Shown here: in pieces, positions 1 to 5,164 of the stretch | How the letters are laid out: the number at the start of each line of letters is the position of its first letter | How positions within the stretch are numbered: position 1 is the stretch's first letter | Origin: an uncultured delta proteobacterium | GTDB taxonomy: Bacteria > Desulfobacterota > Syntrophorhabdia > Syntrophorhabdales > Syntrophorhabdaceae | Assembly (NCBI GenBank): GCA_903872255.1 | Contig: CAIQJW010000279.1 | Coordinates: 1 to 5,202 of the forward strand | Direction of reading: 5' to 3' | DNA length: 5,202 bases | Translations under genes and position numbers: made by a program | The notes under the pieces: generated by a model | Seen by the model: the letters and a program-made list of their open reading frames with translations, nothing else | What the model was told of the DNA's origin: nothing | Database searches by the model: none

Positions 1-383
1 CGGGCCTTGCCCACGCCATTGTGTCATACGTCTTGAGCCTTGTCGGGGTCTATGCCGTTGCTTTTATCATTGACGCGCTGGCCCCTTCGTTCAATTCACG
101 CAAGGATATCCTGTCGGCCACAAAGGTCGCGGTGTTCTCATTTACGCCGGCCTGGGTTGGCGGCATTTTCATGCTCGTTCCGATGCTGGGCATCATTACT
201 CTCCTGGCATCCCTTTACGGCCTCTATGTCCTTTATCTCGGTCTTCCTATCCTCATGGATACGCCAAAAGACAAGGCGGTAGGTTATTTTGTTGTCATAA
301 TTATTGTCAGTATCGTGGTATCGGTCATCATTAATGTCCTTGCCCGTCTCGTGCTTCCGTCCGGGCCGATGATGATGCCTTAA
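1..383 (+). CDS. Yip1-domain integral membrane protein, C-terminal part (5' end outside window)
   Basis: The reading frame is open from base 3 to the TAA at 381-383, giving 126 visible residues. It has no start of its own: the GTG at 21 lies inside a hydrophobic helix and has no Shine-Dalgarno, so the gene begins upstream of the window. The visible part is almost wholly membrane-embedded, with hydrophobic segments at about residues 3-24, 42-60, 61-84 and 93-118. The stretch DALAPSF, then FTPAWVGGIF, a P-x-LG turn, LYGLYVLYLGLPILM and a short polar PKDKAVGY loop follows the pattern of the bacterial Yip1 family (Pfam Yip1). These are multi-pass inner-membrane proteins with no well-defined biochemical role. 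The C-terminus ends in an unusual Met-Met-Met-Pro from an ATG triplet run. Family assignment rests on motif memory and hydropathy; the precise function is unknown. Confidence 0.8.
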   Translation, partial: GLAHAIVSYVLSLVGVYAVAFIIDALAPSFNSRKDILSATKVAVFSFTPAWVGGIFMLVPMLGIITLLASLYGLYVLYLGLPILMDTPKDKAVGYFVVIIIVSIVVSVIINVLARLVLPSGPMMMP

Positions 384-390
384 GAAAATA

Positions 391-482
391 GGTAATGGGT
401 TATAGGTGATAGGTGATGGGTCAAAAACATTACCCATCACCTATTTTTTTCCCCTATAACCTATAACCCATTGCCCATAACC
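391..482. repeat. Degenerate heptanucleotide repeat patch in inverted orientation
   Basis: The left part reads as consecutive 7-mers beginning with GGT: GGTAATG (391), GGTTATA (398), GGTGATA (405), GGTGATG (412), then GGT again at 419. The right part holds the same 7-mer family on the other strand: CATTACC (428), CATCACC (435), then, after a T-rich break, TATAACC (455), TATAACC (462), CATTGCC (469) and CATAACC (476). The consensus is about GGTNATR. Because the two halves are opposed, the patch can fold: 391-406 pairs with 460-475 over 16 bp (one G-U), and 410-421 pairs with 432-443. It is non-coding and fills the gap between the Yip1 gene and the ABC-F promoter. It resembles the short tandem heptamer repeats described in some bacterial genomes; no mobile-element gene is attached. 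Confidence 0.85.
410..450 (+). terminator. Putative intrinsic terminator after the Yip1 gene, built from repeat units
   Basis: A perfect 12-bp stem forms between 410-421 and 432-443, extendable by an A-T pair and a G-U pair, around a 10-nt loop (422-431). It is followed directly by seven T residues at 444-450. The stem has only moderate GC, but its length and the T-tract fit a rho-independent terminator for transcription coming from the Yip1 gene, whose stop is 27 nt upstream. The second, outer pairing (391-406 with 460-475) could compete with it or enclose it. The opposite strand has no T-tract after the stem, so activity is expected only for rightward transcription. Confidence 0.55.
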
Positions 483-490
483 TTGTTTTA

Positions 491-519
491 TTGCACATTT
501 AGTCGTGGTGCGTTATTAT
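491..519 (+). promoter_or_regulatory. Sigma70-type promoter for the ABC-F gene
   Basis: TTGCAC at 491-496 (4 of 6 match to TTGACA) lies exactly 17 bp before TATTAT at 514-519 (5 of 6 match to TATAAT). The predicted transcription start is near 526, which gives a leader of about 30 nt before the ATG at 557. It lies just past the repeat/terminator patch, as expected for a fresh transcription unit. A 7-bp inverted repeat (504-510 and 538-544) overlaps it and may be an operator. Confidence 0.55.
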
Positions 520-544
520 AGAGCGTTTTTATTGAACCACCACG
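504..544. promoter_or_regulatory. Inverted repeat spanning the ABC-F promoter, possible operator
   Basis: CGTGGTG at 504-510, inside the -35/-10 spacer, is exactly mirrored by CACCACG at 538-544 in the untranslated leader. The dyad centre at about 524 falls close to the predicted transcription start. Since the left arm lies upstream of that start it would not be in the RNA, so a DNA-binding site is more likely than an RNA hairpin. A 7-bp match with a 27-bp gap can arise by chance, so this is only a candidate. Confidence 0.25.
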
Positions 545-556
545 GCGCTTACTTTC

Positions 557-2413
557 ATGTTAATCGTAAATAATCTTTCCAAAGCCTATGGCACCCAGAC
601 CCTTTTTGACGGGGCGAGCTTTACTGTCGGCACGGGCGAACGCCTGGGGCTTGTCGGGCGCAACGGCACAGGGAAGACAACGCTTTTCAGGATGATACTG
701 GGAGAAGAGATACCGGATTCCGGGGAGATCACTATCCCCCGCGGTTATTCGATACGCCACCTGTCCCAGCACATCGCTTTCAGCGAAAAGACGGTGCTCG
801 CCGAGGCCTCGGCCGGCCTTCGGGCCCATGATGACGGCCGCGATGAGACATACAAGGCGAAGACCGTACTGGCAGGGCTCGGGTTCACCGAGGCGGACCT
901 TCAGGATGATCCGTTAAAGCTTAGCGGCGGTTTCCAGGTCCGGCTCAACCTTGCCAGGATATTGATCTCCGAACCGAGGATGCTGCTTCTCGACGAACCT
1001 ACAAACTATCTGGACATTGTATCCATCCGCTGGCTCGTACTGTTCTTAAGAAGCTGGAAAGGAGAGATGGTCCTTATCACGCATGATCGCGATTTCATGG
1101 ATTCCGTAACGACACATACAATGGCGATCCATCGAATGAGAATGCGCAAGATCGCGGGTTCGACCCATAAACTATACGAGCAGATAATCGAGGAAGAAGA
1201 GATCTACGAGCAAACGCGGGCCAATGAAGATAAAAAGCGCAAAGAGATAGAACTCTTCATTAACCGGTTCCGGGCACAGGCGACACGGGCACGGTCCGTT
1301 CAGTCGCGGGTACGTCAACTCCAGAAGAAGGAGAAGATGGAGAAGCTTTCAGCTCTCGAAAATCTCGAGTTTACGTTCAACGCAGCACCTTTTCCGGGAC
1401 GATGGCCTCTTGAGGCCGGCAGTGTTAATTTTTCGTATATCCCCGGAGGTCCCGACCTCATCCGGGATTTTACGATCGCCGTAAAAAAACGCGACCGGAT
1501 AGGGATCATCGGTAAGAACGGCAAAGGCAAGACAACCCTGCTTAACGTTCTGGCCGGGGAATTAAAGCCCGTTACCGGCACGATCACGTACAACCAGAAC
1601 CTGAAGATGGGATATTTCGGTCAGATGAATGTCGACCGCCTCGATCCGAACATAACGATTGAGGATGAAATATGGAGTGTCGAGCCTTCCCGCGGCAAGA
1701 CGGCCGTGAGGGGCATCTGCGGGGCAATGATGTTCGATGGCGATAAGGCCCTGAAAAAGATAGGAGTGCTGTCGGGGGGCGAGAGGAGCCGGGTCCTTCT
1801 CGGTAAACTGATCGCAGAGCCTGCCAATCTTTTGCTTCTCGATGAACCGACCAACCATCTCGATATGGAATCTATCGATTCGCTTGTCGAGGCCATAAAC
1901 AATTTTGACGGTGCTGTTGTGATCGTAACCCATAGCGAGATGGTACTCGATGCCGTGGCCGAGCGGCTTATCGTGTTCGACGGGAACAGGGTTGGTGTTT
2001 TCGACGGGAATTATGAAGATTTCCTGTCCCGGATCGGCTGGGAAGACGAGGCCGATCGCAATGGAAACGAGGCCGGGACAGAAGATGCCCCGGCAAAAAG
2101 CGCCCTGAAAAAAGAATCCAAAAGGCTCCGGGCCGATATTATCAACGAGCGCTCCCGGGTAATGTCACCTTTAAAGAACCGCATACATGAGATAGAATCG
2201 GCGATCACATCCGCAGAAAGGCAACTTGCCCGCGACAATGAATCTCTCGTCGCCGCCTCCCAGCGTGGCGACGGAAAGGCGATCATGGGCCTTTCCATGT
2301 CCATCCACGATACAAAAAAGCAGATCGACAGCCTTTTTGACGAACTAGAGGTAATCACCGTAGAACACGACGCCCTGGCACAGGAATTCGAAGAAAAGCT
2401 GCGGAACGTCTGA
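557..2413 (+). CDS. ABC-F family ATP-binding protein (Uup/YheS-like, ribosome-associated)
   Basis: A soluble 618-residue protein has two nucleotide-binding domains and no membrane segments, which is the ABC-F layout. NBD1 shows Walker A GRNGTGKT (34-41), Q-loop Q71, signature LSGGF (122-126), Walker B MLLLDEP (142-148, catalytic E147) and H176. NBD2 shows Walker A GKNGKGKT (319-326), Q356, LSGGER (405-410), LLLLDEP (425-431, catalytic E430) and H459. The linker at about 200-270 is charged and helical with an Arg-rich stretch (FRAQATRARSVQSRVRQLQ), matching the P-site-tRNA interaction motif. A charged coiled-coil tail runs from about 515 to 615. Only about 80 residues separate Walker A from the signature in NBD1, so the EttA-type arm insertion is absent. 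ABC-F proteins enter the ribosomal E site and act on stalled or antibiotic-bound ribosomes. An in-frame TGA at 533 leaves ATG 557 as the first ATG in the frame; it lacks a clear Shine-Dalgarno. The subfamily, and any resistance role, cannot be fixed from sequence alone. Confidence 0.95.
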   Translation: MLIVNNLSKAYGTQTLFDGASFTVGTGERLGLVGRNGTGKTTLFRMILGEEIPDSGEITIPRGYSIRHLSQHIAFSEKTVLAEASAGLRAHDDGRDETYKAKTVLAGLGFTEADLQDDPLKLSGGFQVRLNLARILISEPRMLLLDEPTNYLDIVSIRWLVLFLRSWKGEMVLITHDRDFMDSVTTHTMAIHRMRMRKIAGSTHKLYEQIIEEEEIYEQTRANEDKKRKEIELFINRFRAQATRARSVQSRVRQLQKKEKMEKLSALENLEFTFNAAPFPGRWPLEAGSVNFSYIPGGPDLIRDFTIAVKKRDRIGIIGKNGKGKTTLLNVLAGELKPVTGTITYNQNLKMGYFGQMNVDRLDPNITIEDEIWSVEPSRGKTAVRGICGAMMFDGDKALKKIGVLSGGERSRVLLGKLIAEPANLLLLDEPTNHLDMESIDSLVEAINNFDGAVVIVTHSEMVLDAVAERLIVFDGNRVGVFDGNYEDFLSRIGWEDEADRNGNEAGTEDAPAKSALKKESKRLRADIINERSRVMSPLKNRIHEIESAITSAERQLARDNESLVAASQRGDGKAIMGLSMSIHDTKKQIDSLFDELEVITVEHDALAQEFEEKLRNV

Positions 2414-2432
2414 AGAACGTAGAACCATCTCC

Positions 2433-2439
2433 GGAGGAG
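2433..2439 (+). promoter_or_regulatory. Strong Shine-Dalgarno for the unknown gene at 2442
   Basis: GGAGGAG lies within the 28-nt gap after the ABC-F stop and directly before ATG 2442; its GGAGG core is 4 nt from the start. It supports both the chosen start and independent ribosome loading on a shared mRNA. The ABC-F gene upstream has no comparable site. Confidence 0.7.
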
Positions 2440-2441
2440 AC

Positions 2442-3026
2442 ATGCCACTCGCCTTTCAATCCTTGAGCCACGGACAGGTAGCATTCGGGTTTTTCAATAT
2501 CGAAACGGACATGCTGCTTCTCGACGTTCATTTCTTTTTTGCGGATGATCTTTGCCGGGCCGTAAAAGAAATCGGAGAAGGTTCAGCCGGGCCTCTATCG
2601 ATCGATCTCGCTGCCTATACACTTGAACCGTCCCGGATCGGCAACCTGATGGGTGCCATACACGGGATAGATCTCAGGGGATTTATCGGTGAGGTTTACG
2701 GGTGCTATCCGTTTCCCCGGGAGGAGGAAAAATTCCGCCAGCAGCCCGAAGGCTTCCGGAACCGGGGGGTCATCGAGGCTATAATAGGGAAATACGCCGG
2801 GTTAAAGCCGATCGGCATCACGTTCGACCCTCAAGAGGGTACCGTGAATATCGGCGGTTATATTTTTGACAGGAAGGAATTCCACAGGCTCATTTTGTAT
2901 GTCTGGGCCGGGGGATACCCCCGATGGCGCGACGGCCTTCGCCCGGATTATGTCATGGAGATGAAACGGGTGATAGAATCCTCAAGAAGCACTCTTTATA
3001 CCGGATTGAATTTTGGTATGGATTGA
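2442..3026 (+). CDS. Conserved-looking protein of unknown function, 194 aa, downstream of ABC-F
   Basis: I do not recognise this family. The product is 194 residues, predicted soluble, with no signal peptide and no clear membrane helix. The N-terminal third is hydrophobic and strand-like (about 10-33, including GFFNIETDMLLLDVHFFF) and is followed by a likely helix with Cys38. Mid-protein there is an aromatic and charged stretch YGCYPFPREEEKFRQQPEGFRNRG (86-109, split here only by description), then a probable beta segment with GITFDP and NIGGYIF (125-142). The C-terminus has a Trp/Arg-rich YVWAGGYPRWRDGLRPDY run (153-170). The start is well supported by the upstream GGAGGAG. It lies 28 nt after the ABC-F stop on the same strand without an intervening terminator, so co-transcription is likely. 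A role linked to translation is only a guess from that position. Codon use resembles the neighbours, so recent transfer is not indicated. Confidence 0.85.
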   Translation: MPLAFQSLSHGQVAFGFFNIETDMLLLDVHFFFADDLCRAVKEIGEGSAGPLSIDLAAYTLEPSRIGNLMGAIHGIDLRGFIGEVYGCYPFPREEEKFRQQPEGFRNRGVIEAIIGKYAGLKPIGITFDPQEGTVNIGGYIFDRKEFHRLILYVWAGGYPRWRDGLRPDYVMEMKRVIESSRSTLYTGLNFGMD

Positions 3027-3033
3027 AGGCCCC

Positions 3034-3065
3034 GTGTGACGCTCGCTCGCACTTCTCGTCTTTTT
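3034..3065 (+). terminator. Weak candidate terminator after the unknown gene
   Basis: GTGTGA at 3034-3039 can pair with TCGCAC at 3047-3052 (one G-U) around a 7-nt loop, 7 nt after the stop at 3024-3026. A pyrimidine-rich tract follows, ending in five T residues at 3061-3065. The stem is only 6 bp and the T-run is displaced by about 8 nt, so termination here would be inefficient at best. Confidence 0.25.
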
Positions 3066-3069
3066 ACCC

Positions 3070-3098
3070 TTTACTCGTTGTCCCATACATCTTAGAAT
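3070..3098 (+). promoter_or_regulatory. Candidate promoter for the small DUF465-like gene
   Basis: TTTACT at 3070-3075 (4 of 6 match) is spaced 17 bp from TAGAAT at 3093-3098 (5 of 6 match). A start 6-8 nt after the -10 element would fall at 3105 plus or minus one, on the ATG itself, implying a leaderless mRNA. The only Shine-Dalgarno-like bases (AAGGG, 3099-3103) sit 1 nt from the ATG, too close for normal use. Confidence 0.35.
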
Positions 3099-3104
3099 AA
3101 GGGC

Positions 3105-3296
3105 ATGGAAGAAAATAAAAGCAAAGAAGAACGATATAACGAAGCCCGCATCCTGCATAAATCGCTCGATGAGAAACTTCAGATGCTGCAGGCGAAGCCT
3201 TACCTGACCGAGGATGAAGAGCTCGAGGTGAAGCTTCTCAAAAAAAAGAAGCTTTATTTCAAAGATATGATGGAGCGGATCAAGGAAGAGGGCTAA
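3105..3296 (+). CDS. Small helical YdcH/DUF465-like protein, 63 aa
   Basis: The product is 63 residues, highly charged, without Cys or Trp, and predicted to form a helical hairpin: helix about 5-29, a KPYLTEDEE turn, then a helix about 36-62. An early His (18) followed by LDEKLQ, a turn rich in T/D/E, and LLKKKKLYFKDMMERI (44-59) match the DUF465 (YdcH) pattern, whose hallmark is an L-K-K-x-K-L-x-L-K-D segment. The length is normal for that family. These small cytoplasmic proteins have no firmly assigned function. An in-frame TAG at 3093 excludes an earlier start and the next Met is residue 27, so ATG 3105 is the only reasonable start. An A8 run (3240-3247) encodes the lysine cluster. The gene lies 78 nt after the unknown gene and converges on the hydrolase gene with a 33-nt gap. 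Confidence 0.8.
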   Translation: MEENKSKEERYNEARILHKSLDEKLQMLQAKPYLTEDEELEVKLLKKKKLYFKDMMERIKEEG

Positions 3297-3329
3297 CCGG
3301 CCCCATTGGACCTCATCCCCGCCCGGGCA

Positions 3330-4061
3330 TTAAGCTATGATATTTTCGACGAATGCGCCGATTGCCTTGTTGACCTCGTCGGGTCTTTCGATCATCACCA
3401 TATGGCCGGCGCCTTCAACAAGCACGAGCCCGGTTCCCGGTATGCTTCCGGCCAGGTATTGCGAATATTTCACGGGCGTGAAACGGTCCTCTATACCGCA
3501 TATGACGAGGGCAGGGACGGATAAAGAGCCAAGCTGCCCAATGACATTAAAACCGTCGCATGCCGTAAAATCATTGAAGACCGTCTCTGCATCGTTCTTC
3601 ATATATTCTGCAAAGACCTTTTCTTTCAGCTTTTCCGGAAATTGAGGAGAAAAGGCTGTATCTATTATCATGCGCGCCGTTTTTTCCTTGTCCTTAACGA
3701 TCCCTTCCAGTATTTCAGGATACACCTTCAACCGTGCGCCGGTCCCGATAAGGACGATTCCCCTGACAAGGCCGGGATACCGGAAGGCAAAGTCCATTGC
3801 GACCGCGCCCCCCATGGAATGTCCCGCGATAAATGCCGAAGTGATCGCATTTTCTTCAAATGTTCTCTTCAACGCCTCGGCATAGCCGCCGATCGATGCG
3901 GATGGCGGGCCGTCAGATCTTCCATGTCCCGGCAGATCGACAAGGAAGACGGTGTACGATCCTTCAAAGTACATCTTTTGAAAAACCCACGACAGGGTAG
4001 AACCCCCGGCGCCGTGAATGAACACTATAGGTACACCGTTCCCGTATTTTTCGATCTCCAT
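3330..4061 (-). CDS. Alpha/beta-hydrolase fold protein
   Basis: The product is 243 residues from ATG 4061 (read leftward). It has the core alpha/beta-hydrolase elements: oxyanion strand VFIHGAGGS (13-21), DLPGHGRSD (42-50), nucleophile elbow AGHSMGG with Ser82 (79-85), acid Asp192 in GIEDRFTP (189-196) and base His220 in GAGHMVMIERP (217-227). The triad is complete, so it should be active, probably as an esterase, lipase-like or related C-X hydrolase. Residues about 108-180 form the variable cap domain that sets substrate choice, so the substrate is unknown. There is no signal peptide, so it is likely cytoplasmic. An in-frame TTG at 4088 would add nine residues, but it sits at the -10 box of a strong promoter (4089-4094) and so would not be usefully transcribed, whereas AGGAG lies 8 nt before ATG 4061. 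It is probably monocistronic and divergent from the MBL-fold gene. Confidence 0.93.
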   Translation of the reverse strand: MEIEKYGNGVPIVFIHGAGGSTLSWVFQKMYFEGSYTVFLVDLPGHGRSDGPPSASIGGYAEALKRTFEENAITSAFIAGHSMGGAVAMDFAFRYPGLVRGIVLIGTGARLKVYPEILEGIVKDKEKTARMIIDTAFSPQFPEKLKEKVFAEYMKNDAETVFNDFTACDGFNVIGQLGSLSVPALVICGIEDRFTPVKYSQYLAGSIPGTGLVLVEGAGHMVMIERPDEVNKAIGAFVENIIA

Positions 4062-4069
4062 AATGCAGG

Positions 4070-4074
4070 CTCCT
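4070..4074 (-). promoter_or_regulatory. Shine-Dalgarno deciding the hydrolase start
   Basis: On the minus strand AGGAG (CTCCT on the plus strand) is separated by 8 nt from ATG 4061. No such motif precedes the alternative in-frame TTG at 4088. Confidence 0.75.
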
Positions 4075-4088
4075 AAATTTTTTGCCAA

Positions 4089-4117
4089 ATTATAAATGAT
4101 GAACGGGACAATGCCAA
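4089..4117 (-). promoter_or_regulatory. Near-consensus sigma70 promoter for the alpha/beta hydrolase
   Basis: On the minus strand TTGGCA (plus 4112-4117, 5 of 6 match) is followed after exactly 17 bp by a perfect TATAAT (plus 4089-4094). The expected transcription start is around 4081-4083, giving a leader of about 20 nt that contains the AGGAG. This is the best promoter in the window and suggests steady, housekeeping-type expression. No clear operator is seen. Confidence 0.7.
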
Positions 4118-4158
4118 GGATTTAGATCGCGGCTATCGAAGATTTTCGTAGCAATTCT

Positions 4159-4216
4159 GGAGGCGATTTGTTACTAAATATCTTATATGTTCCAATACGA
4201 TGGATGGGGGTGGAGG
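4159..4216 (+). promoter_or_regulatory. Two in-frame Shine-Dalgarno sites ahead of the MBL-fold gene
   Basis: GGAGG occurs at 4159-4163, 4 nt before TTG 4168, and again at 4212-4216, 5 nt before ATG 4222. Both starts are in the same frame. The second is preferred because the family N-terminus (Met-Lys-x-Arg-Phe-Trp-Gly) begins exactly there. No convincing promoter was found for this gene in 4090-4220. Confidence 0.5.
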
Positions 4217-4221
4217 CTTAC

Positions 4222-5163
4222 ATGAAGGCTCGTTTCTGGGGGACGCGGGGTTCGCTGCCGGCGGCAGCCGATACCTTGGACCTGCGGCAAAAGATCATCG
4301 ATATCATTAATGCATCGCGGGGCAGGCAATTTTCTGGCCGTGAGGATATGGCGGAATTTGCCGGGACTCAGTTGCCGTTTTCCCAGTCAGGCTTTTACGG
4401 GACAAATACATCCTGTGTCGAGATAATCGGCGGCGAAGAATATGTCATTTGTGATGCGGGGTCGGGGATCCGGGACCTTTCCCATCATATAATGACAGAC
4501 GATGAAGGACGGGGCCGGACGTTCAATATCCTTCTATCGCACCTCCATTGGGACCATATCCAGGGATTCCCATTTTTCATGCCTCGCTACATTGCCGGGA
4601 ACACGGTCATAGTATACGGAGGGCATTCAGATATTGAGGCAGCCCTTGCTTACCAGCAGGAATGGTCCAATATCTCGCTTCCGGACGGGGCGGATATCAG
4701 GTTCGAAATTCTTGAACCCGGCCGGTACTATAATATTGCCGGTTTTGACGTCCTGCCGATCCGGCAGAACCATCCCGGTGTTTCGTACGGGTACCGCTTC
4801 GAACGAAACGGGAAAAGTATCGTGTACTCCAGTGATTGCGAGCATCAAGATTATGAATCGAATGATTATCCCTTTATAGAGTTCTATAAGGATGCCGATC
4901 TCCTTGTCGCAGATGCACAGTACCAGGCCAAGGATGCTTTCGGGGCAAAAGAGAATTGGGGGCATTCGAGCAATACCGTTGTCACCGAGCTAGGCGCAAG
5001 GGCGGGGGTCAAGCATCTATGCATGTTTCATAATGAACCTACGGTGAATGATACCGATCTTGAAAAATATCTCCACGAGACACGCCGGTATCTCGAAATT
5101 TACGATCCGGAAGCCACGATGCAGATCGACCTCGCCTACGACGGATTGGAAATAGTTGTTTAA
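4222..5163 (+). CDS. MBL-fold metallohydrolase (RNase Z/PhnP-like superfamily branch)
   Basis: The product is 313 residues with the metallo-beta-lactamase fold. It begins MKARFWGTRGSLP, the usual opening of this branch, then has a mostly helical insertion (about 14-56) before FYGTNTSCVEI (58-68) and the strand ending in D78. The metal motif is HLHWDH (107-112). Further ligands are His184 (RQNHPG), Asp205 (SSDCEH) and His270 (FHNEPTVND). GHSSNTVV with His248 recalls the GHST element of RNase Z-like proteins. All ligands for a two-metal site are present, so a hydrolytic enzyme is expected, most likely a phosphodiesterase, but the substrate is unknown. There is no signal peptide, so it is likely cytoplasmic. 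ATG 4222 is chosen on family N-terminus and Shine-Dalgarno; TTG 4168 in the same frame would add 18 residues and also has a Shine-Dalgarno. The gene is divergent from the hydrolase and its stop is followed one base later by a heptamer array. Confidence 0.92.
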   Translation: MKARFWGTRGSLPAAADTLDLRQKIIDIINASRGRQFSGREDMAEFAGTQLPFSQSGFYGTNTSCVEIIGGEEYVICDAGSGIRDLSHHIMTDDEGRGRTFNILLSHLHWDHIQGFPFFMPRYIAGNTVIVYGGHSDIEAALAYQQEWSNISLPDGADIRFEILEPGRYYNIAGFDVLPIRQNHPGVSYGYRFERNGKSIVYSSDCEHQDYESNDYPFIEFYKDADLLVADAQYQAKDAFGAKENWGHSSNTVVTELGARAGVKHLCMFHNEPTVNDTDLEKYLHETRRYLEIYDPEATMQIDLAYDGLEIVV

Positions 5164-5164
5164 G

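Noticed and set aside
2011..2484. 157-codon open frame on the minus strand
   Set aside because: It is antisense to the coiled-coil tail of the ABC-F gene, is Ser/Arg-rich as expected for a shadow frame, and has no family motif.
3237..3260. A-AAA-AAG slippery heptamer in the DUF465-like gene as a programmed -1 frameshift
   Set aside because: The A-run encodes the conserved lysine cluster of this family, no stimulatory structure or internal Shine-Dalgarno was seen, and the -1 frame yields only a short unrelated extension.
3321..3328. GCCCGGGC palindrome in the 33-nt convergent gap as a bidirectional terminator
   Set aside because: It has no loop and no T-tract on either side; no convincing terminator is present between the convergent genes.
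3642..4076. 144-codon open frame on the plus strand
   Set aside because: It lies entirely antisense to the alpha/beta-hydrolase gene, which has a complete catalytic triad, and shows no recognisable domain.
4133..4151. Small hairpin (CTATCGAA / TTCGTAG) upstream of the MBL-fold gene as a regulatory element
   Set aside because: Only 7 bp with a bulge, no T-tract and no link to a known element; could easily be chance.
4187..4225. Twelve-codon leader ORF (MFQYDGWGWRLT) whose TGA overlaps ATG 4222
   Set aside because: It has no Shine-Dalgarno at usable distance, and its apparent Trp codons arise from the GGGGGTGGAGG purine stretch that serves as the ribosome site of the main gene; most likely coincidence.
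557..5163. Gene cluster forming a defence, toxin-antitoxin or mobile system
   Set aside because: There are no transposase, integrase, nuclease, toxin or defence-type domains; the genes look like unrelated housekeeping or general-purpose functions in three or more transcription units.
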